DNA from: a virus
IMG/VR virus record: IMGVR_UViG_3300008120_000061
Coordinates: 1-64,000 of that record
DNA length: 64,000 bases
Reading direction: 5' to 3' (one strand)
The notes beneath the pieces were generated by a model that was not told where the DNA came from, searched no databases, and saw nothing but the letters and a program-made list of their open reading frames with translations. The position numbers and the translations under genes are program-made. Below, one piece after another: positions 1-8,013 of this stretch. Position 1 is the first letter of the stretch; each line of letters begins with the position of its first letter.

Positions 1-579
1 ACTTCTGTTGAAAGAATTGTTGAAGAATTTAAACAAATACATAAAAAGAACAAAGTAGTGGTATTTCAGCCTTATGGAAGTACTATGTCAATTTCCAACA
101 ATAGACCGTATGATATTTCTAATAGAAGTTTAGACGTTGACGACTATTTAAAGATCGGAAAGTTTTTAAACGATAAAGACTGTCTAATCTTCTTCTTTGG
201 TAACAGAGAACTCAAACATCCTGGAGATAACTTTAGTGCAGATCTAACTAACTTTAACCCTGAGCTAAGAATGTACATGTCGTTAATAAGTGAATGTGAT
301 TACTTTGTAGGATGCGACAGTGTAGGTCAGCATATGGCTAGAGCGTTTGACAAACCTGGCTCTATATTCATGGGTAGTACGTTTGAAAAGAATGTAAGTT
401 ATCCAGATCATTTTAAGTTTTTTAGAAAACAAGGGCAAACTCCAGTTTATAGTCCTATTCGTCTTGGTGGAGTAGAATCAGACTTTACAGATAGATTGAA
501 CGACGGGATCATGAACTTTTCTGCTAATGAAATCAACGAGTTTTGCCAGATAATACTTAAAGACATATATGATGAATAG
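1..579 (+). CDS. GT9-family (heptosyltransferase-like) glycosyltransferase, 5' truncated by window edge
   Basis: The frame is open from base 1, so the N-terminal part lies outside the window. The visible 192 residues are the C-terminal Rossmann domain of a GT-B enzyme. A beta-strand with VVVFQPYGS opens the nucleotide-sugar site, followed by the stretch around CDYFVGCDSVGQHMARAF and a conserved aromatic/Pro region (MGSTFEKNVSYP). This matches the GT9 family, which includes the ADP-heptose:LPS heptosyltransferases. It would move a sugar, plausibly heptose, from a nucleotide donor to a glycan or protein acceptor in the cytoplasm. The neighbours HldD and HldC at 1139-2432 support heptose as donor. 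The acceptor cannot be inferred. A GTG at 58 is an internal codon, not a likely start. Confidence 0.72.
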   Translation, partial: TSVERIVEEFKQIHKKNKVVVFQPYGSTMSISNNRPYDISNRSLDVDDYLKIGKFLNDKDCLIFFFGNRELKHPGDNFSADLTNFNPELRMYMSLISECDYFVGCDSVGQHMARAFDKPGSIFMGSTFEKNVSYPDHFKFFRKQGQTPVYSPIRLGGVESDFTDRLNDGIMNFSANEINEFCQIILKDIYDE

Positions 580-590
580 TGAGAAGATAA

Positions 591-1136
591 ATGACTAATA
601 CAAATTTTTCTGTAAATCGATCTGTAATTAATTATATACATGCAAGAGACTACTTTCCAAAAGATGAAGTAGAACAGCTTCGCCCACTTGTACAAGACGT
701 GCACTGGGTAGATAAAAAGTTTGGTAAAGAGATGGCACACTTCAATCTCATCTTTAACGATATTGATCTTGTAATCGGTAAGATGGTTGGCGATATAGTT
801 GAGATAGACAGACCCTCATCAGGAACTCTTCGTAGAACAATAAATGAAGTAATACACTTCGAAGATTTTGAAGACTTAAATGATTGGAGATTTGTTGTTT
901 CACTTGAAGAAAATGAATTTAAGACATATATACACAAAGATGGGTATAAAAGCGTTCTTGATTTTATTAAAGATGAACAGAGTCAAGATAAAGAGCTCGA
1001 TTATATCAATAAAGATGATTGGGAAGTAGAAACATCAATAAAAATGAAACCAAACGATGTTTTATTCTATCGTCCATGGATATTCCACTCATTTCAAGAT
1101 GGCATACTCCATTACTACAAGCTAAAAGTGTTGTGA
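591..1136 (+). CDS. Cupin/double-stranded-beta-helix-like protein of unknown role
   Basis: A 181-residue protein preceded by a purine-rich ribosome site (GAGAAG) 11 nt after the GT9 stop. The C-terminal segment (about residues 155-178) reads PNDVLFYRPWIFHSF followed by a hydrophobic strand. This is how the last strands of cupin or 2-oxoglutarate/Fe(II) oxygenase-like beta-helix folds look, with an Arg and a His near the end. A clear HxD metal pair is not obvious, so oxygenase activity is not claimed. It lies between a GT9 glycosyltransferase and the HldD epimerase, almost touching both, so a role in sugar modification is plausible. It could equally be a non-catalytic sugar-binding protein. 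Confidence 0.5.
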   Translation: MTNTNFSVNRSVINYIHARDYFPKDEVEQLRPLVQDVHWVDKKFGKEMAHFNLIFNDIDLVIGKMVGDIVEIDRPSSGTLRRTINEVIHFEDFEDLNDWRFVVSLEENEFKTYIHKDGYKSVLDFIKDEQSQDKELDYINKDDWEVETSIKMKPNDVLFYRPWIFHSFQDGILHYYKLKVL

Positions 1137-1138
1137 AA

Positions 1139-1888
1139 ATGAAAATATTAGTTACTGGTGCAAGCGGGTTCATAGGTCAGAATTTAGTAAAAAAACTACC
1201 AACTGATTGGGATATAATTAAGTTTGATATTAAAGATTATCCAGATACTCGTCCAAAGCATTTAAGCTTTAACAATATCAATTGGGTCATACACTTAGGA
1301 GCGTTAAGTTCTACCACCGAAAAAGATGCTAAAAGAGTGATGGATTTAAATCTTGCGTGGTCTATAGAACTTGCAGAGGAATGTGAAAAACATAATGTAA
1401 ACCTACAATGGTCTTCATCCGCGTCTGTATATGGAAATAAATATAAATGTGCAGTTGATGAAAATAAAGCTGCACAACCTCTCAATCTATACGCTATGAG
1501 CAAATATTTTTTTGAAGAGTATATGAAACTAAAATCTTATGAATTTACATGGCAAGGATTTCGTTATTTCAACGTATATGGACCACATGAAGAACATAAG
1601 GGATCTCAGGCAAGTCCTTATACTCAATTTTCAAAACAAGCTAGTGAGACTGGTGTTATTCGAGTGTTCGAAGGCTCTGAGAATTATAAAAGAGACTTTG
1701 TGCATGTTGATTATGTAGTAGATACTCATGTTAAGATGATACAAAAAAAAGAAAGTGGAATTTTTAATTTAGGAACTGGGTCTACTCGTAGTTTTCTTGA
1801 TGTGGCTAAAGAAATTGCTACTATCCACAATGCTAGAATTGAGACGATACCGTTTCCTGAAATAATATATAGAACTAGGTTAAAATAG
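1139..1888 (+). CDS. hldD: ADP-L-glycero-D-manno-heptose 6-epimerase (HldD/RfaD-like), C-terminally short
   Basis: Extended SDR epimerase of 249 residues. Residues 1-13 carry the NAD(P)-binding GASGFIG loop. The catalytic pair is Y118 and K122 (YAMSK), preceded by a Ser-rich SSSASVYG strand. The segment RYFNVYGPHEEHKGS (142-156) is the HldD signature with its extra catalytic-type Lys. The enzyme converts ADP-D-glycero- to ADP-L-glycero-manno-heptose. The start is ATG 1139, just after the upstream stop; a longer frame beginning at 1019 only overlaps the previous gene. The family is about 310 residues, and this copy stops soon after IETIPFPE and lacks the last ~60 residues of the substrate domain. 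I found no continuation in the following 120 bases. It may be minimal or damaged. Confidence 0.85.
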   Translation: MKILVTGASGFIGQNLVKKLPTDWDIIKFDIKDYPDTRPKHLSFNNINWVIHLGALSSTTEKDAKRVMDLNLAWSIELAEECEKHNVNLQWSSSASVYGNKYKCAVDENKAAQPLNLYAMSKYFFEEYMKLKSYEFTWQGFRYFNVYGPHEEHKGSQASPYTQFSKQASETGVIRVFEGSENYKRDFVHVDYVVDTHVKMIQKKESGIFNLGTGSTRSFLDVAKEIATIHNARIETIPFPEIIYRTRLK

Positions 1889-1951
1889 TCTGTAATTGAT
1901 GATTATCTATCAATATAGTAACTCATGTCCACTACTTTTTTAAAAATTATT

Positions 1952-1980
1952 TTGACTAAACAATATAAATTAGTTAAAAT
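1952..1980 (+). promoter_or_regulatory. Sigma70-type promoter ahead of hldC and fibre
   Basis: TTGACT (1952-1957), a 17-bp AT-rich spacer, and TAAAAT (1975-1980). It lies in the 127-bp gap between the truncated hldD and hldC and would start RNA near 1987. The same TTGACN / 17 bp / TATNNT arrangement recurs in front of other modules in this window. Confidence 0.65.
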
Positions 1981-2015
1981 TATTATAAGGGTAAAGCACC
2001 CAGCGAGAGAATATA

Positions 2016-2432
2016 ATGACCAAAGTTTTTGTTAACGGCACTTTTGATATTATACATTCTGGTCATCTATACTTATTAAGCTACGCTAAAAGGTTAGGTG
2101 ACCATTTACTTGTAGCGCTAGATAGTGACGACAGAATTCGATCTAAAAAAGGCGATTCTCGACCTGTAAATAATGCAAATACTAGAATCCATATTATGTC
2201 TAGTTTTAAATTTGTTGATGGCGTTAACATGTTTAATAGCGACGATGAATTAGTTCGTATTATACAAAACTACTCTCCTGATATAATGGTGGTCGGATCT
2301 GATTGGCGCAATAAACCAGTTATAGGCAGTGAATACGCAAAACAGTTAATATTCTTTGATAGAATAGAAGATTTATCTACTACTAATACGTTAAATAAGT
2401 ACTTGAGTAGTATAAGAGAGAATAATATATGA
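2016..2432 (+). CDS. hldC: Heptose-1-phosphate adenylyltransferase (HldE C-domain / HldC-like)
   Basis: A 138-residue nucleotidyltransferase of the RfaE domain II family. The HxGH motif is at 14-17 within NGTFDIIHSGH, a KGDSRPVN segment is at 45-52, and STTNTLNKY lies near the C-terminus; all three are typical of HldE adenylyltransferase domains. It would transfer AMP from ATP to D-glycero-beta-D-manno-heptose 1-phosphate, giving ADP-heptose for HldD. In E. coli this domain is fused to the kinase. Here the kinase is a separate gene 55 kb away at 56949-57818. The ATG follows a GCGAGAGA ribosome site, and the 3' end overlaps the fibre gene by 4 nt (ATGA), suggesting coupled translation. Confidence 0.88.
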   Translation: MTKVFVNGTFDIIHSGHLYLLSYAKRLGDHLLVALDSDDRIRSKKGDSRPVNNANTRIHIMSSFKFVDGVNMFNSDDELVRIIQNYSPDIMVVGSDWRNKPVIGSEYAKQLIFFDRIEDLSTTNTLNKYLSSIRENNI

Positions 2433-5032
2433 GTAATACCTTTTCAACTCCTTCAGTAGTTACTACTATATCACAAAGTAGATTAGACTATAACGAGGCT
2501 TTGTTATCACTACTACAAAATTTTGCTAGTGCTGGACAGCCTTCTGGCGCAGAAATAAATTCTGATGGAACTACTGGACTGCGTACCGGTATGTTCTGGT
2601 ATAAAAGCGGAGCTGATACTGCTGACGGTCAAGGCCGTATGCTAGTATACAATGGTGCAGAATTTACTAGAAACGGTTTAGCAGTTTATAAAATGCCTAG
2701 TTTAGTTGCCGCTAATGCGGCAGCAGTAGCTACTAAAATTTCTTACGGCGAACTAGTATCTGTAGGTAGTGACGCACTGTATATGGTAAATGCTGCTAAT
2801 AACGGCGTATTTCAAGTTGGTGGAGATGCTATAACTCTTTCTGGTTTGACATCTGGTCAATTTGTTCGTACAGATACAAGCTCTACTATAACAGGCAATG
2901 TAACTTTTAGTGGGACTGGTTTTGTTAAACTGCCTCTAGGTAACGATTCTCAGCGACCTGGAACTCCTGCTCCTGGTATGCTTAGATTTAGTAATACTAG
3001 TGGGTCTTTTGAAGGTTATGACGGAACTGAGTGGGGTGAAATTGGCGGTGGCGGAGCATTTACAGATGACGGCACCTATGTGTTCTATACCGGCTCAGCT
3101 AACGTAGGTATAGGAGTTGCAGCACCGCAAGCTAATCTTCATATTAAAGGCACTGGAAATGTGCTAAGACTTGAAACTGGTACACTAACTGATGCTAATG
3201 GTGTAGCTATTAGATTTCAACAAAGTGATACTACTATTACAAATGGACAAGGTTATGGAGCTATTGAATGGTCTGGCGCCGATACAGGTAATGATGGAGT
3301 TCGTGGTTATATAAAAGGAGTTGCTGAAGGCGATACTGGCGAGTTTGCAGTTAGAATAGGTACTCAATCATCAGGTGCTAGTGCTCCAACCGATAGAATT
3401 ACTGTAGACAGTGCTGGCAGGGTAGGTATTGGTACAGTCTCACCAAACGTAACACTACAAGTAGCTGGTAACGTTCATTTATCTGGAGGTGATGCTACAA
3501 TATTCAATAGAAGCAATAATTATTTAGCTTTAGGAGCTAACAATATTGAGGCTATTAGAATACTTCCTAATACTAATATTGGCATAGGAGTTACAGCTCC
3601 GACTGCCAATCTTCATATTGCCGGTACAGGTTCTGTACTTAAGTTACAAACTGCCACAGCTACTGATAGCACTGGAGTTAGTTTACAGTTAGTTCAAACT
3701 GACACTACTATAATTTCTGGTCAAGGATATGGTGGAGTTGAATGGTTTGGTCTTGACGCATCTGGTACTGGAGTGCGCGGTTATGTAAAAGGCTTTGCAG
3801 AAGGCGATAGCGGAGAGTTTGGTATTAGGATTGCTACACAAGCTACTGGTATTAGTTCTCCTGTAGATCGAGTTTATGTATCTAATACAGGTAGCGTTGG
3901 TATAGGAGTTGCTGCTCCAACGTCTACACTAGATGTAAATGGCGCTGTTACTGCCTTGTTATATTCTGGAGATGGTGGAGGTTTAAGCAATCTAGTAAAT
4001 GCTTATGCTAATGACGGAGTTACGCTAGCAACTGCACGCGGTAATGACCATGCAACGCTACTTAGTGCTCAGTCTAATGACTATGCTACTTATCTTACTC
4101 TTTCAGCTAACGATGGAGTTACGATAGCAACTGCACGAGGAAACGACCATACCACACTTCTTAGTGCTCAGTCTAATGACTTTGCTACCTTTAACTTTGC
4201 TAGATCTAATGACTACGCTACTTTGCTTAGCGCTCAAAGCAATGACGGAGCTACCTTACTTACAGCTCGTTCTAATGATTGGGCTACGCTACTATCAGCT
4301 CAAAGCAATGATGGAGCTACACTACTAACAGCACGCTCTAACGACTGGGCTACCTATACCACATTAGCTGCTAACGATTATAACACTTTATTAAGTGCAT
4401 ACAGCAATGATTTAGTTACTCTAAATTCAGCTCGTGCTAACGATTTAGTTACTTTTAACTCAGCTCGTGCTAATGACTATAGTACATATACCACTTTAGT
4501 AACTACTATAAATGATTTAGATGCTAGATTCTTGCGTAGTAATGCAGCGGCTATTAAAGCTACTGGTGATCTAAAACTAAATGATAACATTCAGCTTAAT
4601 ATAGGTACTGATAACGACGTTGAACATTATTTTAATGGAACTGATTATTATACTGATATTAATGTAGGAGCTAATTGGTTCTTAAGAGATGGTGATAGCG
4701 CTAATGCTACACGATTTACTTTTGATATAGATACCGGTAACTTTACTGCTACAGGGGATGTAGCAGCATTCTCAGATGCTAGACTAAAATCAAATATACA
4801 CACATATCAAAACGCTTTAGCTACTGTACAACAACTACGAGGAGTTAGGTATGAAAGAAATAACAAATTTAATATTGGTGTTATAGCTCAAGAAGTTCAG
4901 GCTATCCTACCTGAAGTAGTTAATACTGATAATGAATACTTAGCTGTAGCCTATGGAAATATCATTGCAGTATTAATTGAAGCAATAAAAGAACTAAGCT
5001 TAAAGATTGAAAAGTTAGAAAAAGGTAAGTAA
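2429..5032 (+). CDS. Tail fibre/spike with internal duplication, 11-residue repeats and S74 autoprotease chaperone
   Basis: An 867-residue virion fibre. The N-terminal ~200 residues are Gly/Ser/Asn-rich. Residues ~226-340 and ~383-500 are a duplicated module: both copies start VGIGVAAP- or IGIGVTAP-like, then NLHI.GTG, and contain a GQGYG segment and a GEF(A/G)(V/I)RI segment. Residues 527-691 are fifteen consecutive 11-residue repeats with Asn-Asp at positions 2-3. The last ~90 residues are a peptidase S74 intramolecular chaperone with FSDARLKSNI (S782, K787), which trimerises fibres and cleaves itself off before the Ser. The final ~25 residues look coiled-coil. It probably binds the host surface and lies next to glycan-synthesis genes. 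Confidence 0.85.
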   Translation: MSNTFSTPSVVTTISQSRLDYNEALLSLLQNFASAGQPSGAEINSDGTTGLRTGMFWYKSGADTADGQGRMLVYNGAEFTRNGLAVYKMPSLVAANAAAVATKISYGELVSVGSDALYMVNAANNGVFQVGGDAITLSGLTSGQFVRTDTSSTITGNVTFSGTGFVKLPLGNDSQRPGTPAPGMLRFSNTSGSFEGYDGTEWGEIGGGGAFTDDGTYVFYTGSANVGIGVAAPQANLHIKGTGNVLRLETGTLTDANGVAIRFQQSDTTITNGQGYGAIEWSGADTGNDGVRGYIKGVAEGDTGEFAVRIGTQSSGASAPTDRITVDSAGRVGIGTVSPNVTLQVAGNVHLSGGDATIFNRSNNYLALGANNIEAIRILPNTNIGIGVTAPTANLHIAGTGSVLKLQTATATDSTGVSLQLVQTDTTIISGQGYGGVEWFGLDASGTGVRGYVKGFAEGDSGEFGIRIATQATGISSPVDRVYVSNTGSVGIGVAAPTSTLDVNGAVTALLYSGDGGGLSNLVNAYANDGVTLATARGNDHATLLSAQSNDYATYLTLSANDGVTIATARGNDHTTLLSAQSNDFATFNFARSNDYATLLSAQSNDGATLLTARSNDWATLLSAQSNDGATLLTARSNDWATYTTLAANDYNTLLSAYSNDLVTLNSARANDLVTFNSARANDYSTYTTLVTTINDLDARFLRSNAAAIKATGDLKLNDNIQLNIGTDNDVEHYFNGTDYYTDINVGANWFLRDGDSANATRFTFDIDTGNFTATGDVAAFSDARLKSNIHTYQNALATVQQLRGVRYERNNKFNIGVIAQEVQAILPEVVNTDNEYLAVAYGNIIAVLIEAIKELSLKIEKLEKGK
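4007..4501 (+). repeat. Fifteen tandem 33-bp units encoding 11-residue (ND) repeats in the fibre
   Basis: Units such as SNDGATLLTAR, SNDWATLLSAQ and ANDGVTLATAR follow without a gap over fibre residues 527-691. Every unit has Asn-Asp at positions 2-3 and mostly Ala/Thr and Leu at 5-8. The 11-residue period suits a hendecad coiled coil. Neighbouring units differ at synonymous sites, so the array is old rather than freshly expanded. Confidence 0.9.
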
Positions 5033-5034
5033 TA

Positions 5035-6633
5035 ATGGTTTTACAAGCAAGCGGGCTAATAAGCTTATCAAATATAAAATCAGAATTTAATGGTATAGAC
5101 CCTGTAGAGCTTAGCGATTACTATAGAGGAGGCGTATATGTACCAGATCTTCCTTTGAATGCTAACGTACCTACGAGTGGCACTATTAACGTACGAAATT
5201 TTTATGGATCTACACTATCTACATTCAATATTAGTCCTAATGTTAGCACCGTAAACGAAGGGGAAACTGTAAGATTTAATGTAACTAGCACTAATTTTTC
5301 TGGCACGCTATACTGGTCTATATTGGGCGGCGTTACAAATTCGGATTTTAGTAGTCCAGCAAGTGCTGTAACCTCTGGTGGAACTCTAACTATTTCTGAA
5401 AATTCAGGACTGCTAGATCTTACTACTAGCTCTGATAGAACTACAGAAGGTTCCGAATCTTTCTCTGTGCGTTTAAAAGCTCTTTCTACATCCGGCCCAG
5501 TAGTAACTCAATCTTCCAACGTATTTATAAACGATACTAGCTTAAATCCGTTCTATGTAACTCTGGCAACAAGCCAATCACCTATAATAGGTCCAAATAG
5601 TGTTAACTTTACACTTATTGGTAATAGTATTCCAAACGGTAGAACTGTTGGATATACTATAACTGGAATACGAATTCCTAATGATACTAATGCAGCATCA
5701 TTGTCAGGTACATTTACTATGTCTAGTAATACAGCTACAGTATCTCTGCCTTTAAATAGTATTATGGGAGAACTGTTTGTAGTAGATATTAACCCGTTGG
5801 CAGATGTTCAATCATATGATGCTAATATTAGTTTACAGACTACTAGAATACCAAGAAGACAACAGTTTCAGAATATATCAAATAGCCAGTTCGTATATAT
5901 GTTTTGGAAACCAGATGGTACTAGCTTATTCTTAGCTAACACTCTTAAAGATAGCGTTGATCAGTATAACCTGTCAAGACCTTTCGATACAACAAGCGCT
6001 ACTATAACTACAGCTAATGCTAAAGCTTTACCCAGTGCTATTACTGCTCCGTTAGGTATGTATATATCTAGCGGCGGTACTAATCTACTTATTATGGATT
6101 CTGTAGATAAACGAATATATAGAATGTCCATAGGCACTGCATGGAATATAAGCACACTTAGTGCTACTACCTTTGCATCTCCTGTACTTCCTTTAGTTAC
6201 CTATAGAGGCTTAGAGTTAAGCGCTAATGGTATTCTTTATTTTGTTTGTGCAGTATCTACTGGAAGTGTTAATGTATTTAAAGGTACTACAGCGTTTAGA
6301 CCAGATACTATGAGTACTACTCTTATAGAAGACTTTAACCCTCCTGAACCCAGTACACCCACTAGCATAAGATTCAATAGCACAGGTACAGCAATGTATT
6401 TAGCTGATCAAAGTCCTAATGTAAGTTTTTATACTTTAAGTACTCCTTATACCTTAAGTACTGCTACTCTTGTACACACCCAGAGCTTTAGTGCCTTTGC
6501 AGGTGGCTTACAAATTTCAGACGTATATTGGAATAACGTAATATCTAGAACTGCAACGATTACTACAGCCCTTTCAGATTCTGGTGGTACTAGTACTGGA
6601 CCTAAGAGCAATTCTGTCGTTATTACAATATAA
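5035..6633 (+). CDS. Virion protein with N-terminal anchor module, Ig/Calx-beta-like region and beta-propeller-like domain
   Basis: A 532-residue protein starting 2 nt after the fibre stop. Residues 1-60 (LISLSNIKSEF..., LSDYYRGGVYVPD, SGTINVRNFYG) form a compact module that looks like an attachment domain. Residues ~62-165 resemble a Calx-beta/Ig-like fold (VNEGETVRFNVTSTN, SEGSESFSVRL-type strands). Residues ~280-500 contain repeating strand patterns with GTSLFLAN, GTNLLIMDS, NGILYFV and GTAMYLAD at regular spacing, as in six- or seven-bladed beta-propellers. It has no catalytic motif. With the fibre just upstream, it is most likely an accessory tail or receptor-binding protein; this is inference from fold-like patterns. 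Confidence 0.6.
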   Translation: MVLQASGLISLSNIKSEFNGIDPVELSDYYRGGVYVPDLPLNANVPTSGTINVRNFYGSTLSTFNISPNVSTVNEGETVRFNVTSTNFSGTLYWSILGGVTNSDFSSPASAVTSGGTLTISENSGLLDLTTSSDRTTEGSESFSVRLKALSTSGPVVTQSSNVFINDTSLNPFYVTLATSQSPIIGPNSVNFTLIGNSIPNGRTVGYTITGIRIPNDTNAASLSGTFTMSSNTATVSLPLNSIMGELFVVDINPLADVQSYDANISLQTTRIPRRQQFQNISNSQFVYMFWKPDGTSLFLANTLKDSVDQYNLSRPFDTTSATITTANAKALPSAITAPLGMYISSGGTNLLIMDSVDKRIYRMSIGTAWNISTLSATTFASPVLPLVTYRGLELSANGILYFVCAVSTGSVNVFKGTTAFRPDTMSTTLIEDFNPPEPSTPTSIRFNSTGTAMYLADQSPNVSFYTLSTPYTLSTATLVHTQSFSAFAGGLQISDVYWNNVISRTATITTALSDSGGTSTGPKSNSVVITI

Positions 6634-6642
6634 AGGAATACA

Positions 6643-7926
6643 ATGACTAACAATTATTTTAAGGTACCAGTAGACAAACTAGTATCACGACTACCCGATA
6701 AGTACGGATTTAAAGAGCTTAACATTAGCCAACAAGCTATGATGGATGGTCTTTCAACTAAACGAAACTGGGTTCATATATCAGCTCGTCGTACTGGTAA
6801 GTCTAGTGGTGCTGCTGTGCTAGCGCTAGCAAAACTGCTAGAGCCTAACCAGCAAGTAATTGTTGTTGCGCCTGACTTTAACCTTAGCTCTATTATTTGG
6901 GATTTTACTACCGAATTGATTGAAGCGTTTAATATTGAAACAAAGCGTTTCAATCTAAAAGATCGTGTTGTAAAACTTGTAAATGATAGCACTCTAAGAC
7001 TGCTGTCAGCTAATAATAGAAGCTCACTAGTTGGTCGTGCTGCTAACTTACTAATTGTAGACGAAGCTGCACTTATTCCAGACGATGAATATTTTACTAG
7101 AGATCTTCGCCCTGCGCTATCAACCTTCCCAGATTCTCGTGCACTATTTATTTCTACTCCTCGAGGTAAGGAAAACTATCTATATAACTACTATTTACGC
7201 GGTCAAGATGAAAGCTTTCCTGAATGGGGTAGCGGACTATTTCCTTGGCACGCTAATCCTAGACTTACACAAGAAGATATTGAGCAGGCTAGACGAGCTA
7301 TTCCTGAATCGCTATTCAGACAAGAATATTATTGCGAATGGGCTACTTTTGAAGGTCAGATTTATAAACTAGACGAAAATGACCATCTAAAAGATCTTAC
7401 TAGTGAATCAGCTGCTTTCAAAATTACTCCAGGTGATTCTCGATTTACATTTATAGCAGGTCTTGACATGGGGTATAGAGACGCTACAGCCTTTGTAGTA
7501 TTAGCTACTGATGGCAGTACATGGTTTGTTGTAGATGAATATATTGCTGAAGAGGGCACTACTAGTCAACATGCGGAAGTAATTAAGTCTATGGTTGAGT
7601 TATGGGATATCGAAAATATATTTATTGACTCTGCTGCCCAACAAACTAAAGCAGATTTAGTATACGATTATGATATTGCTTGTGAAAATGCTATTAAAAG
7701 TGTTAATGACGGTATAGCTCATGTGCAAAGTCTTATTGAACAAGATAAAATTATATTTGATATTGGTAATGCCTCTCACACCTTTAAAAGTATGACAGCT
7801 TATCGCTGGAATTCTAGAACTGAAAAGTCAAAACCTGTTCACGATTGGACTTCTCACTGCTGTGATGCTGTGCGCTATGCTATATATACATACACTAAAA
7901 ATAGTGCTATTAGTATCTATGCCTAG
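6643..7926 (+). CDS. terL: Terminase large subunit (packaging ATPase-nuclease)
   Basis: A 427-residue DNA-packaging motor. The ATPase domain has a Walker A-type ARRTGKSS (48-55), Walker B LLIVDEAA (136-143) and coupling motif LFISTPRG (168-175). The RNase H-like nuclease domain has the acidic residues D275 (GLDMGYRDATA), D329 (IFIDSAA) and D408 (DWTSHCCDAVRY). It pumps DNA into proheads through the portal and cuts concatemers. An AAAGGAAT ribosome site precedes the ATG. No small terminase gene is recognisable next to it, either upstream or downstream. The HNH gene that follows belongs with it functionally. Confidence 0.95.
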   Translation: MTNNYFKVPVDKLVSRLPDKYGFKELNISQQAMMDGLSTKRNWVHISARRTGKSSGAAVLALAKLLEPNQQVIVVAPDFNLSSIIWDFTTELIEAFNIETKRFNLKDRVVKLVNDSTLRLLSANNRSSLVGRAANLLIVDEAALIPDDEYFTRDLRPALSTFPDSRALFISTPRGKENYLYNYYLRGQDESFPEWGSGLFPWHANPRLTQEDIEQARRAIPESLFRQEYYCEWATFEGQIYKLDENDHLKDLTSESAAFKITPGDSRFTFIAGLDMGYRDATAFVVLATDGSTWFVVDEYIAEEGTTSQHAEVIKSMVELWDIENIFIDSAAQQTKADLVYDYDIACENAIKSVNDGIAHVQSLIEQDKIIFDIGNASHTFKSMTAYRWNSRTEKSKPVHDWTSHCCDAVRYAIYTYTKNSAISIYA

Positions 7927-7955
7927 GTATTAACATATTTCAAAAATAAAATATT

Positions 7956-7984
7956 TTGACTATTCCGAACATTAGACTTATAAT
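7956..7984 (+). promoter_or_regulatory. Sigma70-type promoter ahead of HNH-portal-capsid genes
   Basis: TTGACT (7956-7961), 17-bp spacer, TATAAT (7979-7984). It fills the only gap (87 bp) between terL and the HNH gene and is the closest match to the bacterial consensus on the + strand. RNA would start near 7991 and run into the HNH, portal and capsid genes. Confidence 0.75.
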
Positions 7985-8013
7985 AAATTAAGAAAATTAA
8001 AAGTGATACTCTT

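Noticed and set aside
1019-1138. Upstream extension of the HldD frame
   Set aside because: It overlaps the previous gene and has no similarity to the epimerase; the Rossmann start MKILVTGASG begins at 1139.
1889-2015. Search for the missing HldD C-terminus by frameshift
   Set aside because: None of the three forward frames in this gap shows recognisable epimerase sequence.
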